Notes: generated from the sequence alone by a model not told the origin. 64,000 bases of DNA from Candidatus Lucifugimonas marina (GCA_029593915.1 CP046147.1:124001-188000), one strand, 5' to 3'; shown: positions 31,325 through 40,104, counted from the first letter of the stretch. Made by a program: numbers and translations.

Positions 31325-33532
31325 ATGGCAAGCACTACGCAGCCCACAACCGATGCTCAGGTAGCAAAGAATCCACTAGATGCGGTTCTTGAACGCCTTT
31401 CGCGTCTAGATTGGCGACCGTATGCGCTCATAGCTGGTCTTCAGATGATCACCGTGTTCGTATTTTTGGCGAATGCTGGTTCTGGCGCATCATCATGGTT
31501 CGATAAATTCCCGCTCGATGACGGCTGGATCCACATGGTCTACGCCCGTAGCTTCGCCGAGCATGCCCAGCTTTGGTACAACCCGGGTATTCCTGAATCT
31601 GGAATGACTAGTCCTCTTTGGGCGATTGTAGTTGGCAGTGTGTGGGCTATTTTTGGCCCGCTTGGTGTGGGCATAGTTGCAACTGCCAAGTTACTGGGAG
31701 TCCTCTTCGCGATTTTGGCAGGCTGGCTCACCATGCGAATCGTGTGGCAGCTGTCTCGTCAGCGTCGCTTGGGCATTTTTGCCGGCGCTCTCGTTGCTAT
31801 TGAGCCGAGCTACGCATTTGCGGCTGTTTCGGGTATGGAAGTCCAGCTATTCAGCCTGATTTCTCTCGCGGCCGTTTGGATGTTCCTTCAAGGCCGGCTG
31901 CGAACCACAGGGTTGTTGTTCGGCTTGATGATTCTTGCTCGCCCAGAAGGTTACGTTGTATTCGGCATTGCACTAGCTACTGCAATTGCCAGACGCATGT
32001 GGCAGCGCGATCGACTTGAGCTGATCAACAACGAAGATGTTCGTGAACTCGTCGCAATTATCGGACCAACGTTGATTCTTGGTGGTGCATGGGCCGCCTA
32101 CAACTACACCGTGAACGGAACCCCGTGGCCGAATACTTACCTGGCAAAGAGCCAAGAAATGGGACTTGTTCCAATCGGGAACATAATCAACGTGTTTCAG
32201 GGTTACTACCATCACCTATCGTTCTTCGCCGGAGTTGCCTTCCCAATCACGATGCTCGCAGTGGTAGTGGGTGGAATCTGGGTACTGAGAACATATTCGT
32301 TTGCCGGTGCTCCACTCGTAATGCTGCCAGTTGGCATGACATACGCTGTGGGTTCGTCGTTCCCGCTCACGGATCAAACGTGGAACTTCTTCACTCGAAG
32401 ATATCTCGATGCGATTATTCCGATCTTGATCATCCTCATGATCATGGGATTCCTAAGGATCTGGCGACAGTTCCACTACTGGCGTGAGACGCGTGCACCA
32501 ATCGATCAGCGTGAGGCCCACATATTCAACTTCGGGTTGAACATCGTGTTCGTGGCGGCTGTGATTCTGCCGTTTATCGCCTTGCCGAGCGACTGGCAGA
32601 GACTTTCGAACGACTATTCATGGAACTCGAAGAATGTTCACGATATTGACGTTGGAATGGCTCTCTGGATCGACGAAAACTTGCCAGCCGACGCACGAAT
32701 CGGAGTTGGCGATGCCGGGGCTATGAGGTTCTTCGGAAACCGATTTACATACGACTTGGTTGGTCTCAACACGTCTAGTGCCATTGGTAGACCACCGCTC
32801 GAATACGCCGAAGAGAAGAAAATCGACTATCTGTTCGTCTTTCGATCGATCTATTTCGACAGCTGGCACTTCGCCGATCCGGTTCACACGATCGAGGTTG
32901 ATCGAAACACGATTCTTGGCGGTTCTCAGATGAGAGCTTACGCAGCCGACTACGAATCGGAAGTTGTATTTGCTGATTCGACAGCCCCGGTAGACAACGA
33001 TCTTCTGAAAAGAGAAATATCGGTCATCGATATTGTCGACCCCGGAAATGGTGCCGCAATTCCGACCTATTCTGAGGCTGCTCACGCCTACAAGTTGCAA
33101 GGCGGGGGATCTGTTGTCGAACGATCATTCCGAACAGTTCAATCTGGAATCATCAAGGATCAGGCGACCACTTACTCAGGTTCTGAAGAATTTACTGTGA
33201 AATCTGTGCCTGGCGAGTTACTCGTGGTTGCTAAGCGATACGATGCGGCGCTACGAGGAACGTTGAAGGTGTTTGCCGATGGAGCAGAAGTTGGCGACTG
33301 GAAACTTTCAGATAAAGACTTCTTCTTCGGTGTCGACTCATTCGACATTCCGGCATCGTTCATAACTTCAGATAGAACGACGTTGCGGTTCGAGGTCGTT
33401 CCTTTGCCGGGTCAAACGAACGGAAATAGCTTTATGTGGTGGATATTTGTCGAGAACTCAGTTGCCGACGAAACTGGAATCGATGTGATCGACCTGAGCA
33501 ATGACTCCGAAAATCCTAACCAAACCGAGTAG
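31325..33532 (+). CDS. GT-C-like polytopic membrane glycosyltransferase
   Basis: A 735-residue protein with a cytoplasmic head, a first helix (about 34-50) and an extracytoplasmic loop bearing the acidic pair KFPLDDGWIHMVYARSFAE followed by WYNPGIPESGMTSPLW. This is the loop pattern of GT-C enzymes that use polyprenyl-phosphate sugars. About ten helices run to residue 420. A soluble domain follows (MALWIDENLPADARIGVGDA and FTYDLVGLNT, about 440-530), as in arabinosyl/mannosyltransferase-like proteins, and then a C-terminal beta domain (about 580-725) without a membrane anchor. It is the last gene of the exosortase-like block, 52 nt after the GT2 gene. Joint action with the other transferases, building a glycan attached to the sorted protein or anchor, is inference. 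Confidence 0.8.
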   Translation: MASTTQPTTDAQVAKNPLDAVLERLSRLDWRPYALIAGLQMITVFVFLANAGSGASSWFDKFPLDDGWIHMVYARSFAEHAQLWYNPGIPESGMTSPLWAIVVGSVWAIFGPLGVGIVATAKLLGVLFAILAGWLTMRIVWQLSRQRRLGIFAGALVAIEPSYAFAAVSGMEVQLFSLISLAAVWMFLQGRLRTTGLLFGLMILARPEGYVVFGIALATAIARRMWQRDRLELINNEDVRELVAIIGPTLILGGAWAAYNYTVNGTPWPNTYLAKSQEMGLVPIGNIINVFQGYYHHLSFFAGVAFPITMLAVVVGGIWVLRTYSFAGAPLVMLPVGMTYAVGSSFPLTDQTWNFFTRRYLDAIIPILIILMIMGFLRIWRQFHYWRETRAPIDQREAHIFNFGLNIVFVAAVILPFIALPSDWQRLSNDYSWNSKNVHDIDVGMALWIDENLPADARIGVGDAGAMRFFGNRFTYDLVGLNTSSAIGRPPLEYAEEKKIDYLFVFRSIYFDSWHFADPVHTIEVDRNTILGGSQMRAYAADYESEVVFADSTAPVDNDLLKREISVIDIVDPGNGAAIPTYSEAAHAYKLQGGGSVVERSFRTVQSGIIKDQATTYSGSEEFTVKSVPGELLVVAKRYDAALRGTLKVFADGAEVGDWKLSDKDFFFGVDSFDIPASFITSDRTTLRFEVVPLPGQTNGNSFMWWIFVENSVADETGIDVIDLSNDSENPNQTE

Positions 33533-33561
33533 ACCGACCAGTAGACCGAACGGAAGCCGCT

Positions 33562-34020
33562 ATCTCAACCGAAGCTAAACAAGCCGTATGTCCGCAGTGC
33601 GACGCTATGTTCAAGTCGACACAGGGTTTGGCGGGACATCTTCGCTTCCGGCATGGCAATGCTGAGTGGTCAGACGCAGTTGATCGAGCAAAAGCCCAGC
33701 GAATAGATACGCTGACTTCGTTCGCAAGCATGCAAGAACTGCCGCAGCCAACTCAGCTGCTGATCGCCAAGCTTCACCGTAAATACACCGCTGGGAACAA
33801 GAGCAATCCGCCAACCGACTGTGTTCTGTGTGGGGCAATCACAAAAACACCTCAAGGGTTATCGGGTCACATGCGGTATCGCCACGGATTCGGGGCGCAG
33901 AAGGTAGACCCTCGTGCCACAACAAAACTGGTGCGATACGTTCAGTCGAATGAAATGCCCGAACTGGCGAAAGAAGCCATCTGGGAGAAGATTCTCCGCA
34001 TCGAAGGCTTTCGCTGGTAG
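33562..34020 (+). CDS. two-finger C2H2 zinc-finger protein, start codon unclear
   Basis: The frame encodes two C2H2 fingers of identical form: VCPQCDAMFKSTQGLAGHLR with FRH, and DCVLCGAITKTPQGLSGHMR with YRH (Cys-x2-Cys-x12-His-x4-His). They are separated by about 55 residues, with a short helical tail. Such GL-x-GH-x-R-x-RH fingers occur in small bacterial, archaeal and phage DNA-binding proteins. The first ATG in frame (33607) lies inside finger 1, after its two Cys. The frame is open upstream only to a TAA near 33521, with no ATG, GTG or TTG between. ATC at 33562, with GGAA shortly before it, is used here as a tentative non-standard start; a sequencing error or frameshift is the alternative. 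It is convergent with the RHH-like gene. Confidence 0.6.
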   Translation: MSTEAKQAVCPQCDAMFKSTQGLAGHLRFRHGNAEWSDAVDRAKAQRIDTLTSFASMQELPQPTQLLIAKLHRKYTAGNKSNPPTDCVLCGAITKTPQGLSGHMRYRHGFGAQKVDPRATTKLVRYVQSNEMPELAKEAIWEKILRIEGFRW

Positions 34021-34051
34021 CCGTTCGCTGATATTCACCCACACGCAGCGG

Positions 34052-34570
34052 TTACGCAGCGTCTTTTAGAATTCGTTCGTCTGCCAGTACTGCCCAAACG
34101 ACCGACGCCGCAAAAATGCCTCGCATGTTCGACGGACCCCGTTGCGGCCACTGATCTAGCGCCTTTTTGAACTGGCTTTGCGGTATTCGGGCGCCACTTT
34201 CGACCACTGTCAGATAGCCAGAATCTACTTCGTAGGTGAAATCTTGACCACGCTTGGTCGAAATAGGATTCCCAGCACTCTCTTCGATTCGTCCCCACAT
34301 TGCGTCGAACGCTGGATTTCCGGGTTTCGAGCTACTTGGTGTCCGATTTGGACGGTGAATTGCTCTCCGTGGACTTGAGGCTGTCTTAGCGGGAGTGAAT
34401 TCAACAGGCGAAACGGGTGTTTCTTCCACCGGAGCAACAGTTGCTGGTTCCTCAAACTGAGAATTGCTCTCGATTGAGTGTTGAATGAACCTGTCAATGC
34501 TCATTCCACGTTTGTGCGCCGCTTTCACTAGAGAGCGGTAAGACTTCTGGGATACATCGATGATAGGCAT
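34052..34570 (-). CDS. protein with ribbon-helix-helix-like N terminus
   Basis: A 172-residue protein. Residues 1-36 (MPIIDVSQKSYRSLVKAAHK, then RGMSIDRFIQHSIESN) fit a ribbon-helix-helix DNA-binding pattern: a short strand, then two helices with RGxSxDxFI. A Pro/Thr/Ser/Arg-rich linker (about 37-90) leads to a C-terminal domain (NPAFDAMWGRIEESAG, FTYEVDSGYLTVVESGARIP, FKKALDQWPQRGPSNMRGIF) that is not recognised. ATG 34570 is chosen because the N-terminal motif starts there; the frame is open to 34663 without similar content. It is convergent with the zinc-finger gene (31 nt between stops), so two putative DNA-binding proteins face each other. Its 5' side shares a 280-nt spacer with the aminotransferase gene. 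Confidence 0.6.
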   Translation of the reverse strand: MPIIDVSQKSYRSLVKAAHKRGMSIDRFIQHSIESNSQFEEPATVAPVEETPVSPVEFTPAKTASSPRRAIHRPNRTPSSSKPGNPAFDAMWGRIEESAGNPISTKRGQDFTYEVDSGYLTVVESGARIPQSQFKKALDQWPQRGPSNMRGIFAASVVWAVLADERILKDAA

Positions 34571-34850
34571 AGAGGTTTTTCTGTCCGCTCCCTTTGAATT
34601 CCCCTCGAACGCAGGAATTTGGGTAGAGCGACTAATTACATAGTGAACCCTCTGGCGACCCATACATACATATATTTATACATATATACAGTGTGGAACT
34701 ATACGCACACCCATGGGAGGCGTAGCATCGCGTCGTCCCGGTTTTCGAGGGGCATGAGGCGTCCGTCCTGAAGCTAAAAGCTTTGGCGTACTGGTAAACG
34801 TCCTGGAGTCGAACTCCACACACTTACCAATCAATGGGATGTAACTAGCA
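34571..34850. other. divergent spacer with AT-rich tract and leader hairpins
   Basis: The spacer lies between the RHH-like gene (minus) and the aminotransferase (plus). At 34662-34690 is an AT-rich tract of repeated ACATATAT-like steps, a likely promoter region. Downstream are hairpins AAGCT with AGCTT (about 34771-34783) and TGGAGT with ACTCCA (about 34804-34818), about 30-80 nt before the aminotransferase start. A 14-codon ORF starts at ATG 34712 (MGGVASRRPGFRGA). It is not rich in branched-chain residues, so attenuation is not shown. No T-box or known riboswitch core was recognised. Confidence 0.45.
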
Positions 34851-35786
34851 ATGACTACTGCACGTAAGGGCGAACGAGTCGCCTACTTCAACGGCGAAAT
34901 TGTTCCTGAATCCGAGGTCAAAGTGCCGTTCAGGGATCGTGGATTCAAGTACGGCGATGCCGTATTCGACATGACTCGCACGTTTGGACACAAGATTTTC
35001 AAACTCGAGACCCACATCAAGCGTTTTTACGATTCGCTTCAATATGTTGATATCGATCCAGGCATGAGCCAGGAAGAGATGGTCGCAAAGTCAAAAGAGG
35101 TACTAGAGGCCAATTTGCATCTTCTGGGGCCGGACGACGACTTCTGGGTTGGACAGCGTGTTTCGCGTGGAGTTGACCTAGTTGGTGGCGACATGTGGGA
35201 GACCGCCGGTGGTCCAAACGTAATCATCGAGTGCGCTCCATTGCCTTTGAAACCTCGTGCTCGACTGTACAAAGACGGCATGGACGTTCTTGTTCCTTCA
35301 GTTCGACGAACGCCGCCCGAGGCACTCAGTCCACGAGCTAAGTCGCACAACTATTTGAACTTGATCATGGCCGATATGGAAGCCAAGGCGCAGGATCCCG
35401 AAGCGTGGGCGATTTTGCTCGACACGCGAGGATTCCTCACAGAGGGAATCGGATCGAACATTTTCACGATCAAAGATGGCGTGATCTACACCCCACAGGA
35501 GCAGTACGTTCTTGGCGGAATCTCTCGTGAGACAGCAATCGAGATGGCAGAACGAATCGATGTTCCGGTTGTGACCAAAGATATCGACCTGTTCGATGCG
35601 ATGACTGCCGATGAAATCTTCCTAACTTCGACTTCGCTGTGTATCTGTGGAGTTCGTTCGTTCCAGGGTCGACAAATCGGCGACGGTTCAGCTGCTGGCC
35701 CTATTACCAAGGCGCTAATGAACGAATACGTCGATTTCGTCGAGTACGACTGGATCGGTCAGTACCTCAAGCGACTAGAGGACTAG
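34851..35786 (+). CDS. class IV aminotransferase (branched-chain / D-amino-acid aminotransferase type)
   Basis: A 311-residue fold-type IV PLP enzyme. N terminus AYFNGEIVPESEVKVPFRDR with GFKYGDAVFD is typical of the family. The PLP lysine is in LSPRAKSHNYLNLIMADMEA (K about 164). Phosphate and cofactor contacts appear in FLTEGIGSNIF, GGISRETAIEMAERI and FLTSTSLCICGV. Members include branched-chain aminotransferase, D-alanine aminotransferase, aminodeoxychorismate lyase and (R)-selective amine transaminases; the sequence by eye favours a transaminase but not which one. ATG start. A serine hydrolase gene starts 18 nt after its stop, suggesting cotranscription. The 5' leader holds hairpins that may regulate it. 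Confidence 0.88.
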   Translation: MTTARKGERVAYFNGEIVPESEVKVPFRDRGFKYGDAVFDMTRTFGHKIFKLETHIKRFYDSLQYVDIDPGMSQEEMVAKSKEVLEANLHLLGPDDDFWVGQRVSRGVDLVGGDMWETAGGPNVIIECAPLPLKPRARLYKDGMDVLVPSVRRTPPEALSPRAKSHNYLNLIMADMEAKAQDPEAWAILLDTRGFLTEGIGSNIFTIKDGVIYTPQEQYVLGGISRETAIEMAERIDVPVVTKDIDLFDAMTADEIFLTSTSLCICGVRSFQGRQIGDGSAAGPITKALMNEYVDFVEYDWIGQYLKRLED

Positions 35787-35804
35787 GTTAGGACCCGATC
35801 AAAC

Positions 35805-36959
35805 GTGAGTTCGACAAAAAAACTCTATCTCCCGCCTAAAGGCGAATGGGAACGACGTGACGCTGCTTCGCTTGGTGTGAATCAGGCGAAGTTAGACGAA
35901 GCCGTTCAGTTCGCTAAAGACAACGAAATCAACTGGCCAATCGATCCTTCTCAGGGAAGTGTCGGTATGGATGCGTCCGAATGGGCTGCAAAACTTGGGC
36001 CGTACAAGGATCGAGGCGGTCCTGCAGGTGTCGTGGTCAAAGATGGGTACATCGTTGCCGAATGGGGTGATCTTGAACGAGTCGATCTCACGTTTAGCGC
36101 AACTAAGAGCTACGTCGCTACGATGGCAGGGTTGGCGTTTGATCGTGGGATGATCAAAAGCACTTCGGACGCTGTTATCGACTACGAGGCCGGTAAATCG
36201 ATCATTCAAACTGATACGGGCGAACCAGTTGACGGCTTCGATACCGATCAAAACCGTGGAATCACGTGGGCGCACCTTCTTCAGCAGACTTCTGAATGGG
36301 AAGGAACGCTCTACACCAAGCCCGATATTGTCGATTGGAACCGGAATCTCGATCCCGAAGGGATGGGGGCTTCAGGCGATTTCAAGCGACGTGAGCGAAT
36401 GGCTCCGGGTGGCCACTGGGAGTACAACGACGTTCGAGTAAATCGAACTGCTTTGGCTCTGCTGGCAGTTTGGGGCGAGCCGCTTCCGGATGTGCTTACT
36501 CGTGAGGTGATGAACCCAATCGGATCGTCTGGTACTTGGGAATGGCACGGTTACGATCACCATTCGACTGTGAACCTCGATGGTTTGGTGACTGAATCGG
36601 TTTCGGGTGGCGCCCACTGGGGCGGTGGACTGTGGGTCGATACTCTCGATCACGCTCGATTCGGAATGCTTTATATAAACCGCGGTCGTTGGGGCGACAA
36701 GCAGATAATTTCCGAGAAGTGGATCGACATGATGACCGAGCCATGTGATCAAAACGATCAGTATGGGTACATGTGGTGGCTTAACACTGGCGGCGCTCGC
36801 TACGGCAGCAACGCATCTGAATCGACATTTGCAGCATCTGGTGCGGGTGGGAACTGTGTTGTGATCGACCCTGAAAAGGATCTCGTAGTCGTAACAAGAT
36901 GGTGTGAAGACGTAGCTGGTGTGGTTGATCTTGCGGCTCAGGCAGTGGGATCAAATTAG
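35805..36959 (+). CDS. serine hydrolase, class C beta-lactamase-like family
   Basis: A 384-residue penicillin-binding-protein-like serine hydrolase. The nucleophile motif S-x-x-K is FSATKSYVATMAG (about 99-111). The Y-x-N motif is HWEYNDVRVN (about 204-213). In place of a canonical K-T/S-G is a late glycine-rich segment, AASGAGGNCVVI, as in esterase or peptidase members. No signal peptide is visible, so it is probably cytoplasmic and not a cell-wall enzyme or resistance beta-lactamase. Relatives hydrolyse esters or small amides. The start is GTG with AGGA about 12 nt upstream; no better ATG is nearby. It follows the aminotransferase by 18 nt and precedes the EamA carrier by 6 nt, so the three form a likely operon for handling an amino-acid derivative. 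Confidence 0.85.
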   Translation: MSSTKKLYLPPKGEWERRDAASLGVNQAKLDEAVQFAKDNEINWPIDPSQGSVGMDASEWAAKLGPYKDRGGPAGVVVKDGYIVAEWGDLERVDLTFSATKSYVATMAGLAFDRGMIKSTSDAVIDYEAGKSIIQTDTGEPVDGFDTDQNRGITWAHLLQQTSEWEGTLYTKPDIVDWNRNLDPEGMGASGDFKRRERMAPGGHWEYNDVRVNRTALALLAVWGEPLPDVLTREVMNPIGSSGTWEWHGYDHHSTVNLDGLVTESVSGGAHWGGGLWVDTLDHARFGMLYINRGRWGDKQIISEKWIDMMTEPCDQNDQYGYMWWLNTGGARYGSNASESTFAASGAGGNCVVIDPEKDLVVVTRWCEDVAGVVDLAAQAVGSN

Positions 36960-36965
36960 CCACTT

Positions 36966-37940
36966 ATGAGTTCAAGCCCGTCCGGAAATACGCCCAAATC
37001 AGTATCGACTGACCAACGACAGCCGTTATCGGTCAAAGCTGGCGCGCTCGCTCTCACGCTTTCGACGATGTGGGCGGGTAATCCTGTTGCGAACAAAGCA
37101 GGACTCGAAGATGCTGGTCCGCTTCGACTCGGCTACCTGAGATTTATTCTCGGGGCGATAGTTGTATTGGTCTATGCCATCGCTACTCGGCAGTCGTTCA
37201 GAGTGCTAAAGCACGAATGGATGCCTCTCGGCATGCTAGGAGTGCTTTTTACAGTTCAACTTGCCTTTATGAACGTTGGGCAGGACTACACGACGGCGGG
37301 TCACGCTGTGGTTGTGACGACTACGTTCCCGCTCTGGACAGGCGTATTCGCGCACTTCTTCGTTCCGGGTGATCGGATGTCGCGTTCGAGGACGTTTGGG
37401 ACGCTGGTTGCGTACGGCGGAGTTGTAGCCGTTTTCTATAAGGGCTTCGCCGATTCCAGTTCAGATTTCCTGATTGGCGACCTGTTACTTCTCGTGTCTG
37501 CGATGTTGCTTGGTGCCCGGCAGGTTTATCTGTCGCAGCTGGGTCAGGGCATCGCTCAGCACAAGCTGTTGATGGCTCAGAGCGTGTTTGGAATTGTGAC
37601 TTTCGTCATCGCCAGCCTAATTTTCGAAGCCGACGAAGCGTTCACTGTCACTTCCAGGCTCGTGATCGCCTTGTTCTACACAGGCGTGTTGATCGCAGGT
37701 TTGGGCTTTATTGGTCAAACATGGCTTCTGAAGCGATACCTGCCTTCGAGAGTCACCGTCATATCACTAAGTCAGCCGATATTCGGCGTGTTGTTCAGCT
37801 GGTGGATTCTTGGCGAATCAGTTGGTGGCGAACTGTACGTAGGCGCGGTGTTGGTTGTAGTCGGCTCGGCGTTAGCTCAACGCCAAGCCAAACCCAAGCC
37901 TGCTACGCCGCCAGAACCTGCTGGTGACGCTTCTCGATAA
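36966..37940 (+). CDS. EamA/DMT-family transporter
   Basis: A 324-residue carrier with ten predicted helices in two EamA repeats. The first begins LALTLSTMWAGNPVANKAGL and the second includes IGDLLLLVSAMLLGARQVYL, with SLSQPIFGVLFSWWILGESV near the end, the typical EamA pattern of a Pro-containing helix and a Gly-Glu turn. A hydrophilic N-terminal tail and a Pro/Lys-rich C-terminal tail flank the membrane part. Such proteins usually export amino acids or other small metabolites. It starts 6 nt after the hydrolase stop. Its last 38 bp overlap the 3' end of the convergent receiver gene at 37903-38283, so transcription of one should affect the other. Confidence 0.9.
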   Translation: MSSSPSGNTPKSVSTDQRQPLSVKAGALALTLSTMWAGNPVANKAGLEDAGPLRLGYLRFILGAIVVLVYAIATRQSFRVLKHEWMPLGMLGVLFTVQLAFMNVGQDYTTAGHAVVVTTTFPLWTGVFAHFFVPGDRMSRSRTFGTLVAYGGVVAVFYKGFADSSSDFLIGDLLLLVSAMLLGARQVYLSQLGQGIAQHKLLMAQSVFGIVTFVIASLIFEADEAFTVTSRLVIALFYTGVLIAGLGFIGQTWLLKRYLPSRVTVISLSQPIFGVLFSWWILGESVGGELYVGAVLVVVGSALAQRQAKPKPATPPEPAGDASR

Positions 37941-38283
37941 GGTCACGAACTACTTCGACATCTAAGTGTCGTTTTGGGTAGAACGCGGCTGCTCCAGCTT
38001 CTGTAGCCAGGGATTCGTAAACGTCGTCCTGCTTCATGGAAGTTAGAACTACAACTGCTTGAGGGTCTTCAGCGATAATAGTGCCCACAGCCTCGAAACC
38101 GTTCATCTGAGGCATCTGCACGTCCATGATCACAGCGTCGGGAAGAATCTCCCGATAAGTGTCGGCAGCGTGAGCTCCATCTTCTCGTTCGGCAACCACC
38201 TCGAAACCGCCGGCTTTATCCAGCATTGCTCGGATAATGTCGCGGAATATTGGCTGGTCGTCGATTAGTAGAACTCTGTACAT
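37903..38283 (-). CDS. single-domain response regulator
   Basis: A 126-residue receiver domain and nothing else. Acidic pocket D8-D9, phosphoacceptor D54 (VIMDVQMPQMNGF), T81 (VVLTSM) and K104 (FYPKRHLD) are all present. The sequence resembles receivers of the NarL/LuxR group (MYRVLLIDDQPIFRDIIRAM), yet there is no HTH output domain, because the stop comes right after the last receiver helix. It probably works through protein-protein contact or as a phosphate sink. It lies 141 nt downstream of the NarX-type kinase gene on the same strand and belongs with it. A second receiver-only gene is on the other side of the kinase. Confidence 0.9.
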   Translation of the reverse strand: MYRVLLIDDQPIFRDIIRAMLDKAGGFEVVAEREDGAHAADTYREILPDAVIMDVQMPQMNGFEAVGTIIAEDPQAVVVLTSMKQDDVYESLATEAGAAAFYPKRHLDVEVVRDLIEKRHQQVLAA

Positions 38284-38424
38284 GGATTGCTCTCGTTACG
38301 CCTTCAGGCGCTATTCGATTGGGTCTAGTTCCATGCTACGAACTTGGCTATAGAAGATGAATAGCCGAAGGTTTAACTGACCCTGAGGGATTCTGCGCGT
38401 CGACCGTTAGGTGTGCACCGCAAC

Positions 38425-39915
38425 CTATGCTGCAGAAGCGCGCTCGCCCGTTTTACCTAGCGTTTTTACGGCCTCATTTGAACTGGAATTCGCCGAGACT
38501 TTTCCCGTTAAAGGCGCAATAAAGGGAATGACCAATTTCAGTTGGGTACCACCACCGGGAGTTGAGTTGATCTCGAGTGTGGCGTTCATTGCATCAGCGT
38601 AATCGCCGATGTTGACCATCCCAAGACCTGTCTGACGAAGTTGCGCTGGGTCAAACCCTTTTCCATCGTCTGAAACCGTCATAACGAGGTTCTGGTCGAT
38701 TTCATCGTAGATCCAGCTGACATTACAGACTGTCGCTTCAGCGTGTTTTGCGACGTTACCCATTGCGAGCTCAGCGATTCGATAGACACCAAGCCTCACA
38801 TTGTCTGGGACCACCGAAGTGCCTGCTGGCTCAAGAGCTGCGGCGGCTTCGTTTGTTTCAAATTCGACAGGGACCATCGATTCGTAGAAGTTTCGGAGCG
38901 ATCGGAGACCAACTGCGGCTCCTACTCGAACGATGCTCGGGTGAAGTCGATGCGAAATGCCGCGAATGTCATCTTCTCGAATGTTGTCGAGATCGACGGT
39001 GATTTTGTCGAGTTCGTCCATATGTTCAGGAATCGCTTCTGCCGCTGAGTCTCTGAACTGAACAAGCTGCATCCAAACTGCAAATAGTTTCGATTGAACG
39101 GTGCCGTGAAGCTCTTCGGCTATTGCTCGCTTCGTGCTGTCGGCGGTCTGAACCATACGTTCACGGGATTCACGAACGGCCATGTTCTGGACTTCGAGGG
39201 CTTTGTTCGCACGTTCTAGTCGTCGCTGTGCACGTCCGGACGCCCAATGGAGGACGATAAGAACTAGGATCATGCCGGCGTTGAACACTCCTGCGATAAT
39301 CCAGACGCTTTTGATAGCAACTTCAAGATCGCGATTAACGTTGGTTGTTATCGCCGCAACCATAAGAGTTCTGGCGCTCCGACCATTTCCGGGTGGTTGG
39401 TTCCAGATCAGCTTGTACGTCTGAAGCAAATTAACCCTTGCACCAAGTCGAGCTGCTGAAGCATCGGGTTCCATATGGATTGACGATGGTTGATTGTGAC
39501 GGGCATCGTCGAAGGCTGTGAACATGGCTCCTTCGAGAGCGGGCGGAGTACCACTGGTCGCATAAAGAGGTTCGCCAGTAAGCGTGTAGAGATCGAGTCG
39601 TTGGGCGTTTGCTCCGAACAGGCCTCGCTTCATCAGCGCATCGAAAGAGTCTGAACTAACTGCGGCGTCCAGGCGTTCTCGTGCTCCGACTCCGGTGATC
39701 TCGGCGTTTCCGTAGTGAATCACCGAAGCGAATCTATCGAGGTCTTCAATTTGTCGCTGGCTCACGTTGTTCAGAGCGTTTTGCGGTAACAAGCTCGAAC
39801 CGAAGGCGATGATGGCACCTGTCATTACCGTGATGGCGACGATGCCGATCACAAGAGGGCTATGGAAGATGCCCCGTGTAGTTGCTGATATAGATTCAGA
39901 AGCCGGTTGATTCAT
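38425..39915 (-). CDS. sensor histidine kinase, NarX/LiaS type
   Basis: A 496-residue membrane kinase. Two helices (20-40 and 203-223) bracket an extracytoplasmic sensor region of about 160 residues that looks like a CHASE/Cache-type domain. Then come a coiled-coil linker (RRLERANKALEVQ), a HisKA_3 dimerisation domain with His270 in IAEELHGTVQSKLFAVW, and a HATPase with N box (MGNVAKHAEA), G1 (SDDGKGFDPA) and G2 (GLGMVNIGDYADAM). It should sense an external or membrane signal and phosphorylate a receiver. The two flanking receiver-only proteins are the natural partners; no DNA-binding regulator of the LuxR class lies nearby. The C-terminal tail (about 470-496) is Ser/Ala-rich. Confidence 0.92.
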   Translation of the reverse strand: MNQPASESISATTRGIFHSPLVIGIVAITVMTGAIIAFGSSLLPQNALNNVSQRQIEDLDRFASVIHYGNAEITGVGARERLDAAVSSDSFDALMKRGLFGANAQRLDLYTLTGEPLYATSGTPPALEGAMFTAFDDARHNQPSSIHMEPDASAARLGARVNLLQTYKLIWNQPPGNGRSARTLMVAAITTNVNRDLEVAIKSVWIIAGVFNAGMILVLIVLHWASGRAQRRLERANKALEVQNMAVRESRERMVQTADSTKRAIAEELHGTVQSKLFAVWMQLVQFRDSAAEAIPEHMDELDKITVDLDNIREDDIRGISHRLHPSIVRVGAAVGLRSLRNFYESMVPVEFETNEAAAALEPAGTSVVPDNVRLGVYRIAELAMGNVAKHAEATVCNVSWIYDEIDQNLVMTVSDDGKGFDPAQLRQTGLGMVNIGDYADAMNATLEINSTPGGGTQLKLVIPFIAPLTGKVSANSSSNEAVKTLGKTGERASAA

Positions 39916-40104
39916 AAGAATTGCAGTTGTGAGCGAGTGATTTCGATGGATCGATTCATACAGCCGTAGTGCTCGCGTGCGCTTAGGTTATTGCCCATCT
40001 ACGAAATAGATCAGTGACGTGGTACTCACACCGTCTGTGGGTTTTTACGCGCTGAATATTTTCTGGAATAAGCGAACTTCCCGAATATTGAATTCGATGA
40101 TTAA

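Noticed and set aside
34795..34830. tRNA-like or tmRNA-like segment (GGAGTCGAACTCC)
   Set aside because: No 7-nt T loop with a 5-bp stem can be drawn on either strand, and no other tRNA arms are nearby.
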